The notes below the pieces were generated by a model that saw nothing but the letters and a program-made list of their open reading frames with translations, ran no database searches and was not told the DNA's origin. From NCBI GenBank assembly GCA_947447265.1, contig CANFKC010000014.1, forward strand, positions 40,405 through 104,404: 64,000 nt of DNA, given 5' to 3'. Shown here piece by piece: positions 55,580-64,000 of the stretch. The stretch is from Chitinophagaceae bacterium (GTDB taxonomy: Bacteria; Bacteroidota; Bacteroidia; Chitinophagales; Chitinophagaceae). The position numbers and the translations under genes are program-made. The first letter of the stretch is position 1; every line of letters begins with the position of its first letter.

Positions 55580-58500
55580 CTACTCATTCTTGACAAACCT
55601 GTCTGCTTTGAGTAATACGCCTTGCTGATCGTAGATCATAATCATATACATAGCGCTAGCTAATTCGCTTACGTCTACCGCCGTAGCCCTTTCCTGCCTT
55701 ATAACCACTTTACCGTCCATTGAAAGTATAGACACGTTTACGTGAACGCCTGCGGAAGTCTCAATGTTAATAACCGAAGTAGTTGGGTTAGGATAGATCC
55801 TCACTGTAGTAGCAGGATCCGGTAATGCTACGAAGCCTAAGCCAAAGTTGGTATCAACAAACGAAGCCGAAGTATCTGTACAACCATTGGCATCAGTTAC
55901 AATAACGTTGTAGAAACCAGCAGCTGTTTCAGTATGCACGCTAGAAGTTGCACCAGGTATAATAACACCATTCAGCATCCATTGGTAAGTAGCGAATGAA
56001 CCTGTGAACAGAATATTACCACCTGTAATATTGATAACAGGGTTTGGCGGAGGCACAATTGTAATACCGGTTAGCGTTACTGTACCAGCGGCATTAGTAA
56101 TAGCGCAAGCGAAATAACCGGTTGCTGTAGCAATGTAAGTTGAATCAGTTGCACCTGCTATGGCAATGCTATTGCGGTACCATTGGTAAGTAAGATGGTT
56201 GCTGGTATCAGCAGTGTAAACCAATAATGGTATTGGGTTATTATGGCATAATGTAGCATTACCACCAGGGAATATGAAGCTACTGGTCAATGAACCTGCA
56301 ACACCAATAGTAGTAGTTACTGTAGCTGTACAACCGAAGGCGTTGGTCCTGGTATAAGTAATGGTAACTGTACCATGAGCAATACCGTAAACGCGGCCTG
56401 TAGTGCTATTAATTGAAGCAATTGAAGCATCGCTGGTTGACCATGTACCACCTGCTGCAGTATCCGTAACAGTTATTGAATCGCCCAAAGCAACACCAGT
56501 AGGTCCGCCAATAGGAGATAATACCGGAAGTGGGTTAACTGTAACCGAAGTTGTAACATAAGCCGAGCATCCGAACGCACTTGTAACCGTATAAGTAATT
56601 GTTGCAGCACCCGCAGCAACACCTGTTACATTACCTGATGCATCAACCGATGCAATTGAAGCCGTGCTGGTAGTCCAGGTTCCGCCTGTAGTTGCATCAG
56701 CCAAAGTAGTTGTTGAACCTTCGCAAACAGTAGTTGTTCCAGTTATTGCAGCAATAACCGGCAATGGATTTACAGTTACAGCGTAAGTAACATAAGTTGT
56801 GCCGCAGCTGTTAGCAACCGCATAAGAGATATTTACCGTACCACCCGCAACACCAGTAACAGTGCCTGCAGCATCAATAGTAGCAATTGTAGTATCAGCT
56901 GAGCTCCATGTGCCACCGGCTGTAGTGTCAGCAAGTGCAGTTGTAGTACCTACGCAGAAAGATGCAGTACCGGTAATTGCACCAACAGTTGGTGTACCGT
57001 TTACAGTAACCAGGATGGTATCGCTTGCCGAGCCGCATGCGTTCGTAATATCGTAAGTAATGATAGCCGTACCACCTGCAACGCCGGTAACAACACCGGT
57101 AGCAGCATCTACACTAGCAATACCAGTAGCGCTCGATGTCCACGTACCGCCTGCGGCAGTGTCAGACAATATTGTACTTGAACCTGCACAAACAACTGTT
57201 GTACCTGAAATAACACCTACTGAAGGAACAGGGATAACAGTTAAAGCGGTACTTATTGTAGTTACACCACAAGTGTTGGTAACTGCGTAAGAGATTGCAA
57301 CCGTACCACCCGCAACGCCGGTAACAACACCGGTTGAAGCATCGATTGAAGCAACGGTAATGTCGCTGCTGGTCCATGTACCACCGGTAGTCGCATCAGC
57401 AAGAGTTCCGCTTGCACCAGGGCAAAGGGTAGCAACACCAGTTATAGAAGCCACTATCGGAACATCGTTAACTGTAAATGCGAAGAAAGAATCAATGCTT
57501 CCGCAGCTGTTGGTAATTGTATAAGTAATAGTAACAGCACCCTCAGATACACCGGTAACAGCGCCTGAAGTAGCATCAATACTTGCAATAGTAGCATCGC
57601 TGCTGGTCCATGTACCACCCGCAGTTGCGTCGCTGAGTGTAACAGAAGAACCAACGCACACAGAAGATGCACCAGTAATAGTCGAAGTAGTTGGAAGTGG
57701 ATTAACTGTTACAGTTGTTGTAACATCGGTAGTTCCGCAAACGTTAGTAACTGAATAAGTAATCGTTGCCGAACCAGCTAATACACCATAAACCACACCC
57801 GCAATATCAATAGAAGCAATAGTTGCATCACTTGTTGACCAGGTACCACCAGCTACTGCATTACCCAGAGACGTCGTAGATCCTTCGCACACGGTAGTTA
57901 CACCAGTAATACCAGGAACGGCAGGCACATCGTTCACTGTAAATGTGAAGGTAGCCGCATCTGTGCCGCATGAATTAGTAACGGAATATGAAATAGTAAC
58001 GGTACCAGCGCCAATACCTGTAACATCGCCTGTAGCAGCGTCAACAGTTGCCACCGTAAGGTCTGTTGAACTCCAAGTACCACTACCGGCAGCATCAGCC
58101 AGAGTTATTGTACTACCTACGCAAACAGATGTTGCACCGGTAATCGTTCCTACAACCGGAGCCGGAGAAACTGTAACTACCAGGCTGTCATAAGTAGAAC
58201 CGCAGAAATTGGTTACTGTATAAGATATTGTTGCAGTGCCTAAACCGACACCTGTAACGTTACCAGATGTATCAACCGTTGCAACAGATGCATCGCTAGT
58301 GCTCCAAACGCCACCTGCTGTAGGATCAGTATAAATTGTACTGAAACCAACACAAACGGTAGCAACACCAACCACAGGAGTTATAGCAGGAACGTCAGTT
58401 ACTGTAATATCGAGTGTCGCAAATGTAGTACCACAAACGGTAGTTAAAGTATAGGTCATTGTAGCGCTTCCTGCTGCAACGCCTGTAACAATACCAGCAG

Positions 58501-61500
58501 CATCAATTGTTGCTACTGTATTATCGCTGCTTGACCATACACCACCGGTAGTGTCATTATGTACAAGGAAGGTTCCACCTGCGCAAACAGTTGAAGTTCC
58601 TGTAACTGCACTAACAACTGGTAATGGAGTAACAGTGAATGGGAAAGTAACGTTAGTTGTACCGCAGCTATTTGTAACTGAATAGGTAATAGTAACATTA
58701 CCGCTGGCTAAGCCGGTAGCAACACCGCTGGCAGCACCAATTGAAGCAATAGTGGCGTCGCTGGAAGTCCATGTACCGCCTGCGGTTGCATTGTTAAGAG
58801 GTGTTGAGCCACCGAAGCAAACAAACGATGCACCCGTAATAGCAGCAACCGTAGGAACATCATTTACAGTAAATGGTATTGTTGCCGATGTTGAACCGCA
58901 GCTATTTGTAAGTGTATATGAAATAGTTAATGTACCAGTACTGAGACCGCTAACAAGGCCTGCGGCGTCAACTGCGGCCATCGGTATAGAGCTGCTGCTC
59001 CATGATCCACCTGGTGTCACATCGTTTAATAATGTTGTTGAGCCCACGCACACAACCGGCGTACCTGTAATTGCAGCAGGAGCCGATGGAACGGTAATTA
59101 CATTCATAGGTATAGTATTATCAGTAGTACCACAACCATTTGTCACTGAATAAGAAATTATTGCCGAACCGATAGCCATACCGGAAACATCACCAGTTGC
59201 CGCATTTACTGACGCAACGGTTGCGTCACTGGTGTTCCAGGTACCGCCAGCCATTGCATCAGCCAACGTAATGGTTGAACCAACGCAAACTGAAGTGCCA
59301 CCGGTAATTGGCGTTGGCACTGGCAAATCGTCAACAAATATCGCAGTCAATGCTGTGTTAGGACCGCAGCCGTTAACCACGGTATAAGAGATAAACACAG
59401 TACCGGTAGTAAGACCTGTAACATCGCCTGAAGCAGCGTCGATAGTAGCAATAGAAGGATCACTGCTGGCCCATGTACCAGAAGCGGTAGCGTCGGTCAT
59501 AGTCGAAGTACTACCTACACACATAAATGACGTGCCAGAGATCGCAGCTACAACTGGTATATCATCAACTGTGAAAGTTAACGTAGCGTATGCTGTTGCA
59601 CAACTGTTGGTTACAGCGTAAGATATTGTTGCAGAACCTGCTGCAATACCAGTTACATCTCCAGTAGCTGCATCAACGGAAGCAATAGTGGCATCGCTTG
59701 TGCTCCACACACCGCCTGCAACAGCATCAGTTAAAGTAACAGTTGTACCAGCACATGCAGAAGGAGAACCCAGAATTGCACCAGCAGAAGGAGCCGGGTC
59801 AACGCTTAATGCTGAAGTAACATCAGTAGTACCGCAGGTATTGGTAACAGAATAAGATATCGTAGCAGCACCAATCGCAACACCAGTCACATCTCCTGTG
59901 CCGGCATTAACCGATGCAATACTTGCATCGGTCGTGCTCCACAAACCGCCGGTAGTACCGTCAGTAAATGTAAATGAACCGGCAAGGCAAATAGTAGAAG
60001 TACCAGTAATCGCTGCAACTGTAGGAAGATCATCCGTAGTTATTGCATAAGTAGCAACATCTGAACCACAACCATTTGTTATTGTATAAGATATGGTAGC
60101 AGAACCAATAGAAGCAACTGCAACAACGCCAGTTGAAGGATCAATTGACGCAACAGTTGCATCTGAAGTAGTCCAGGTACCACCAGCTACTACGTCAGTA
60201 AGTGTAGCGCCAGCGCTCACACAAATAGTAGCAGGACCAGAAATAGCACCTGCTGCTGGCAATGCATCAACGGTAATCGCTAAAGTTGAATCGACCGTAC
60301 CACAAGTACCAGAAACAGAATAAGAAATTGTTGCGGCACCAGCTGCAAGGCCAGTAGCCACGCCTGTAGCCGGGTCAATTGTAACCACTGTGGCATCACT
60401 CGTAGCCCATGTGCCGCCTGAAGCTGCATTGCTGTAAGTGGTAGAAGTACCATTACAGAATGAAGACACACCAGTTACAGCACCAACAAACGGAAGCGAA
60501 GTAACAGAAATCCCTACGGCATTGTCACCTGTTCCACATGCATTTGCAACTGAATAAGAAATTATTGCAAAACCACCGGTAGTTCCGGTAGCCACGCCTG
60601 ACGCTGCATCTATAGTAGCTACTGAAGCATCAGTGCTGCTCCATGTTCCGCCGGCAGTTGTGCTGGTGAAAGCATTTGTCGCGCCTGCGCAGAATGTTGT
60701 AGTACCTGAGATAGAAGGTGCCGCTGGCAAGTCATTAACATAGAATGGGAAAATAACCGTAGTGCTGCCGCAGGTTGCAGTGAATGTATACTGGATAGTA
60801 TCCACACCCTGGAAGAAGCCGGTAACATTACCACTCGCATCAACAGCAGCTACAGTAAGATCTGTCAGGCTCCATGTTCCGCCGACAGTAGCATCTGCAA
60901 GCGTAACAGTATTACCTGCACAAACTGTATCAAGACCTGTAATAGGAGAAACAAAAGGAGAACCGTTAACTGTCACTCCGAAAGTTGCGACATCCGTTCC
61001 ACAGCTATTTGTAAATGAGTAAGAAATTGTAGCAGTACCCGCACCTGCGCCGAATACATCGCCTGTAGTATTTATTGTTGCAACCGTTGCGTTATCGCTG
61101 CTCCATGTACCACCTGTTACAGTAGAAGAAAGCGTTATTGTAGCGCTGGTGCATATTGAATTAAGACCTGAGATAGTACCTGCTGCCGGAGCCGGGTTAA
61201 CCGTGATAGCTAAAGTGCTGTCAACAGAGCCACATGCATTAGTTACGTTGTAGGTAATTGTAGACGAGCCTGCCGTAACACCAGTTACAACACCAGTTGA
61301 AGGATCAACAGTAGCAATTGATGAAGCACTGCTACTCCAGGTACCACCGGCTGCCGTATTGCCAAGGGTTATTGTAGCACCCACGCAAACATCAACCGGA
61401 CCAGTAACTGAACCAACCACTGGAATATCTATAACAGTGAAGCCGGTTGTAGCTACATCTGTACCACAACTATTGGTAAATGAATAAGATATTGTTGCAC

Positions 61501-64000
61501 CACCGGTAGCAACACCTGTTACTGAACCGCTAGTTGCGTCAACCGAAGCAACGCCAGCCGCGCTGGTACTCCATGTACCACCGGAAACTGTTGAAGTTAA
61601 TGTAACAGCGCTGCCGACGCATGCTGTAAGCGTACCAGAGATAGTACCTGCATGTGGAGCCGGATTAACAGTTATTGCTGCAACATCTGTTGTGCTGCCA
61701 CAAGTATTGGTTACTGTGTAAGTGATATTTGCAGAACCTGCAGAAACGCCCGTCACGTCACCCGTTGAAGCATCAACAGAAGCAACTCCTGCTGCACTTG
61801 AGCTCCAGGTGCCACCACTTGTAGCATCAGTAAAGGTAATAGTAGCCGTTTCACAAACGGTAGCTGCGCCAGAAATGGTCGCAACTGAAGGAACGTCAAT
61901 TACAGTAACCGAAGTTGAGTTTGTACCTGTTCCGCAAGCATTAGTTACCGCGTATGTAATGTTGGCTGTACCAGTCGTAACACCGGTATATACACCGGAA
62001 GAAACATCAATAGTAGCAACACCAGCAGCATCTGAAGTCCAGCTACCACCAGTCATTGTATTAGACAATGTTTGCGTTGAACCAACGCAAACTGAAGCTA
62101 CGCCACTAATTACAGGAACAGAAGGAATATCATCAACAGTTATTGCGGTGGCAACCATATTGCTGCCACAACCATTAGCTATTGTGTAAGTAATATTTGC
62201 AGTGCCTGTTGCAGTTCCGAAAACATCGCCGGTTGAAGCATCAACTGATGCAATACCTGTAGCATCGCTGCTCCACGAACCACCGCTAACTGAGTTGGTT
62301 AATGTGATAGTAGCACCTACGCAAACTGTTGCAGGGCCGCCGATAGCTGCCGGAGTAGCAGGAGCCGGATCAACAGTAATAGCAGTTGAGCCAGAGCCAG
62401 TGCCGCAAGCGTTAGATACTGAATAAGTAATATTAGCTGTACCATTAGTAACACCTGTTACAATTCCGGTAGCAGCTTCGATAGAAGCGATACCAGTTGC
62501 ATCGCTAGCCCATGATCCACCAGTAGTCGCATCGCTAAGCGTTGTAGTTGCACCTACGCAAACAGACGCTGCGCCAGAAATAGTAGCGACACTTGGAATG
62601 TCGTCAACGGTAACAGCAAGTGAAACTGAATTACTTCCGCAACCGTTTGTAATAGTATATGATATGTTTGCAGAGCCAGTAGCTACGCCAGTTACATCGC
62701 CAGTGGCGTTAACAGAAGCAACACCAGCAGCATCTGTACTCCAGGTACCGCCTGTAACAGATTCAGTAAGTGTAATTGAAGCCCCAACGCAAACAGTACT
62801 ACTGCCGCCAATTGCCGCAGGAGTAGCAGGTGCCGGATCTACAGTAACCGAAGTACTATTTGATCCTGTTCCACATGCATTAGTAACTGAATAAGTAATA
62901 TTAGCTGTTCCAGCTGCAATACCGCTTACAACGCCAGTAGACGCATCTACAGAAGCAGTAGCTGCTGCATCTGTAGTCCATGAACCGCCGCTTGTAGCAT
63001 TGGTAAGTGTTATAGTTGCAGCTTCACAAACAGTAGAAGGACCGCCTATTGCAGGGGCAACAGGAACATCGATTATAGTTATTGATTGGCTTGCTGAAGC
63101 AGTGCCGCAACTATTAGTAACAGAATAAGAGATTGCTGCTATGCCGGTAGCAACGCCGGTTACATCACCAGTTGACGCGTCAACAGTAGCAATGCCTGTA
63201 GCATCGCTGCTCCACGTACCACCAGAAACACCATCAGTAAACGTGGTTGCAGTGCCAACACACAAAGAAGACACACCAGAAACAGAACCAGCGTTCGGAG
63301 CTGGATTAACAGTTATTGCTGTGCTGCTTGAACCATCGCCGCAAGCATTGCTTACCGTATAAGTTATATTAGCTGTACCAGCAGCTACACCAGTTACAAT
63401 ACCTGTAGCAGCTTCAACTGAAGCTGTACCAGCAGCATCAGTGGTCCAGGTGCCACCGGTAGTAGCGTCGGTTAATGTTATTGTTGCAGTTTCGCAAACT
63501 GAAGCCGCACCGCCAATAGCTGCTACTGAAGGAAGAGTGTTAACCGTGATAGCAGTTGTGTTGGAACCAGTTCCGCAAGCATTAGTAACTGTGTAGGTAA
63601 TGTTGGCCGTACCAACAGAAATGCCTGTAAGGTCACCAGTTGAAGCATCGACTGAAGCGACACCCACAGCATCTGAACTCCAGGTACCACCGCTCATTGC
63701 ATTTGTAAGTGTAGAAACACCACTCACGCAGATTGCAGAAACTCCGCCGATTGCAGGAACTGAAGGAACATCATCAATTGTAATTGCTGCTGAAACAGTA
63801 TTGCTGCCACAGCTATTAGCTATAGTGTAAGAAATATTTGCAGTACCCACCGCAACGCCGGTTACATCGCCAGTTGCATTAACTGAAGCGATACCTGCTG
63901 CGTCTGTAGTCCATGCACCGCCGCTAACCGCCTCGGTAAATGTAGTTGTTGCACCAACACAAAGTGTTGAAGCGCCGCCACCCAAAGCCGCTGGTGTTGC
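55580..64000 (-). CDS. Partial giant Ig-like repeat protein with T9SS type A sorting domain (5' end outside window)
   Basis: At least 2806 residues; the frame is open to the window edge, so the N-terminus and signal peptide are not seen. 33 tandem Ig-like (BIG2-like) repeats of ~77 residues span about 56300-64000. Each has the core (I/V)(G/S/T)G..(S/T)..C.(G/A)........(T)(S/A)GG(T/S)W and a second cysteine in (N/T)(S/A)CG(S/T), except the last repeat, which lacks the first Cys. The linkers alternate in places (PAPATPAAIGG and DDIPSV), indicating a two-repeat unit of ~460 bp. Two further Ig-like domains (~2560-2720) precede the C-terminal sorting domain (VRIYPNPTTSVINIET...VKNE). Predicted to form a long surface fibre exported by T9SS. 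Its terminator is 28 bases past the stop. Confidence 0.92.
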   Translation of the reverse strand, partial: ATPAALGGGASTLCVGATTTFTEAVSGGAWTTDAAGIASVNATGDVTGVAVGTANISYTIANSCGSNTVSAAITIDDVPSVPAIGGVSAICVSGVSTLTNAMSGGTWSSDAVGVASVDASTGDLTGISVGTANITYTVTNACGTGSNTTAITVNTLPSVAAIGGAASVCETATITLTDATTGGTWTTDAAGTASVEAATGIVTGVAAGTANITYTVSNACGDGSSSTAITVNPAPNAGSVSGVSSLCVGTATTFTDGVSGGTWSSDATGIATVDASTGDVTGVATGIAAISYSVTNSCGTASASQSITIIDVPVAPAIGGPSTVCEAATITLTNATSGGSWTTDAAATASVDASTGVVSGIAAGTANITYSVTNACGTGSNSTSVTVDPAPATPAAIGGSSTVCVGASITLTESVTGGTWSTDAAGVASVNATGDVTGVATGSANISYTITNGCGSNSVSLAVTVDDIPSVATISGAASVCVGATTTLSDATTGGSWASDATGIASIEAATGIVTGVTNGTANITYSVSNACGTGSGSTAITVDPAPATPAAIGGPATVCVGATITLTNSVSGGSWSSDATGIASVDASTGDVFGTATGTANITYTIANGCGSNMVATAITVDDIPSVPVISGVASVCVGSTQTLSNTMTGGSWTSDAAGVATIDVSSGVYTGVTTGTANITYAVTNACGTGTNSTSVTVIDVPSVATISGAATVCETATITFTDATSGGTWSSSAAGVASVDASTGDVTGVSAGSANITYTVTNTCGSTTDVAAITVNPAPHAGTISGTLTACVGSAVTLTSTVSGGTWSTSAAGVASVDATSGSVTGVATGGATISYSFTNSCGTDVATTGFTVIDIPVVGSVTGPVDVCVGATITLGNTAAGGTWSSSASSIATVDPSTGVVTGVTAGSSTITYNVTNACGSVDSTLAITVNPAPAAGTISGLNSICTSATITLSSTVTGGTWSSDNATVATINTTGDVFGAGAGTATISYSFTNSCGTDVATFGVTVNGSPFVSPITGLDTVCAGNTVTLADATVGGTWSLTDLTVAAVDASGNVTGFFQGVDTIQYTFTATCGSTTVIFPFYVNDLPAAPSISGTTTFCAGATNAFTSTTAGGTWSSTDASVATIDAASGVATGTTGGFAIISYSVANACGTGDNAVGISVTSLPFVGAVTGVSSFCNGTSTTYSNAASGGTWATSDATVVTIDPATGVATGLAAGAATISYSVSGTCGTVDSTLAITVDALPAAGAISGPATICVSAGATLTDVVAGGTWTTSDATVASIDPSTGVVAVASIGSATISYTITNGCGSDVATYAITTDDLPTVAAITGTSTICLAGSFTFTDGTTGGLWSTTDASIASVNAGTGDVTGVAIGAATISYSVTNTCGTTDVTSALSVDPAPSAGAILGSPSACAGTTVTLTDAVAGGVWSTSDATIASVDAATGDVTGIAAGSATISYAVTNSCATAYATLTFTVDDIPVVAAISGTSFMCVGSTSTMTDATASGTWASSDPSIATIDAASGDVTGLTTGTVFISYTVVNGCGPNTALTAIFVDDLPVPTPITGGTSVCVGSTITLADAMAGGTWNTSDATVASVNAATGDVSGMAIGSAIISYSVTNGCGTTDNTIPMNVITVPSAPAAITGTPVVCVGSTTLLNDVTPGGSWSSSSIPMAAVDAAGLVSGLSTGTLTISYTLTNSCGSTSATIPFTVNDVPTVAAITGASFVCFGGSTPLNNATAGGTWTSSDATIASIGAASGVATGLASGNVTITYSVTNSCGTTNVTFPFTVTPLPVVSAVTGTSTVCAGGTFLVHNDTTGGVWSSSDNTVATIDAAGIVTGVAAGSATMTYTLTTVCGTTFATLDITVTDVPAITPVVGVATVCVGFSTIYTDPTAGGVWSTSDASVATVDTSGNVTGVGLGTATISYTVTNFCGSTYDSLVVTVSPAPVVGTITGATSVCVGSTITLADAAGSGTWSSTDLTVATVDAATGDVTGIGAGTVTISYSVTNSCGTDAATFTFTVNDVPAVPGITGVTTVCEGSTTSLGNAVAGGTWSTSDATIASIDIAGVVYGVLAGSATITYSVTNVCGTTDVTTTVTVNPLPTTSTITGASSVCVGSSVTLSDATAGGTWTSSDATIASIDATSGAVTGVSEGAVTITYTITNSCGSIDSFFAFTVNDVPIVASITGVATLCPGASGTLADATTGGTWTSSDITVASIDASTGVVTGVAGGTVAISYAVTNTCGVTTISTALTVIPVPSVGVISGTTVVCAGSSTILSDTAAGGTWTSSATGIASVDAATGVVTGVAGGTAIITYDITNACGSASDTILVTVNGTPTVGAITGTASFCVGTTTALADTTAGGTWSSADTTIATIDAAGTVTGVAGGTVNISYAVANSCGTTYVTYAVTVNPLPVIAAITGTTTVCEGSTTTLADATTGGTWTTSTASIASVDASGNVTGVAAGAATITYTVTSAFGCSAYVTTSVTVNPLPVLSPIGGPTGVALGDSITVTDTAAGGTWSTSDASIASINSTTGRVYGIAHGTVTITYTRTNAFGCTATVTTTIGVAGSLTSSFIFPGGNATLCHNNPIPLLVYTADTSNHLTYQWYRNSIAIAGATDSTYIATATGYFACAITNAAGTVTLTGITIVPPPNPVINITGGNILFTGSFATYQWMLNGVIIPGATSSVHTETAAGFYNVIVTDANGCTDTSASFVDTNFGLGFVALPDPATTVRIYPNPTTSVINIETSAGVHVNVSILSMDGKVVIRQERATAVDVSELASAMYMIMIYDQQGVLLKADRFVKNE

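Noticed and set aside
61722..62189. 155-codon open frame opposite the giant gene, with other 70-130-codon frames along 56862-63830
   Set aside because: These are antisense shadows of the Ig-like repeats: low-complexity Ala/Pro/Val-rich sequences recurring at the repeat period.
55580..64000. CRISPR-like or satellite array in the tandem repeats
   Set aside because: The period (~231 bases) matches a protein domain and the sequence keeps a single open frame with varied third positions; not a CRISPR.

Overview
The window is chromosomal DNA from a Bacteroidota bacterium, most likely of the Chitinophagaceae/Chitinophagales type. The evidence is: type A (Por-like, YPNP...) and type B (gliding-motility-like) T9SS sorting domains; perfect -7 boxes of the Bacteroidota form TAnnTTTG ahead of many genes; families largely confined to the phylum (Omp28 lipoproteins, choice-of-anchor L proteins, a MutS-like membrane ATPase, the mislabelled 'phosphoribosylpyrophosphate synthetase' family); and a moderate, slightly AT-rich composition. 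No rRNA, tRNA, CRISPR array, phage or transposase gene was seen.

Layout. 1-2629 (minus): start of a CAP-like secreted protein, a two-helix membrane protein, lipB, and an outer-membrane protein. 2682-14536 (minus): two tandem giant secreted adhesin-like genes (2112 and 1702 aa) with NHL, PKD-like, DUF11/DUF7619-like and Ig-like modules and near-identical C-terminal thirds. 14565-16843 (minus): an ABC exporter and a small membrane protein. 16911-19982 (plus): gapA and pgk with a PIN-domain toxin-antitoxin pair between them. 20191-27118 (plus): a biotin carrier protein, two small envelope proteins, pyruvate dehydrogenase E1 beta, clpS, a redoxin, a choice-of-anchor L/T9SS protein and a small cytosolic protein. 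27390-30962 (plus): a promoter, SAM-I riboswitch, metB-like gene and homoserine dehydrogenase, with copies of a ~200-bp dispersed repeat around them. 31308-38199: sucC, MutS-like ATPase, SGNH hydrolase, Omp28 lipoprotein. 38414-44052 (minus): uvrC, a lipoprotein, YqgE/AlgH, a tandem paralogous pair of secreted proteins, a methyltransferase. 44293-47521: a GNAT gene broken by one amber codon, an M28 peptidase with PDZ domain, an HSDL2-like SDR. 48078-54592 (plus): copA, a compact four-gene cassette (108-aa unknown protein, seven-helix membrane protein, NarX-type kinase, NarL-type regulator), then rlmD from a TTG start. 54600-55426: a third repeat copy and a DUF486 membrane gene also broken by an amber codon. 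55580-64000 (minus): the 3' part of a giant gene with 33 visible Ig-like repeats and a type A T9SS signal; its 5' end is outside the window.

Working together: the T9SS cargo proteins (about 20 kb of the window) suggest a surface-adhesion lifestyle. The gapA/pgk/pdhB/sucC genes are core carbon metabolism scattered singly rather than in classical operons. The SAM riboswitch links homoserine and sulfur-amino-acid synthesis. The best candidate for an undescribed system is the 50613-53082 signalling cassette; the best evolutionary story is the duplicated giant-gene unit with its copied promoter and terminator.
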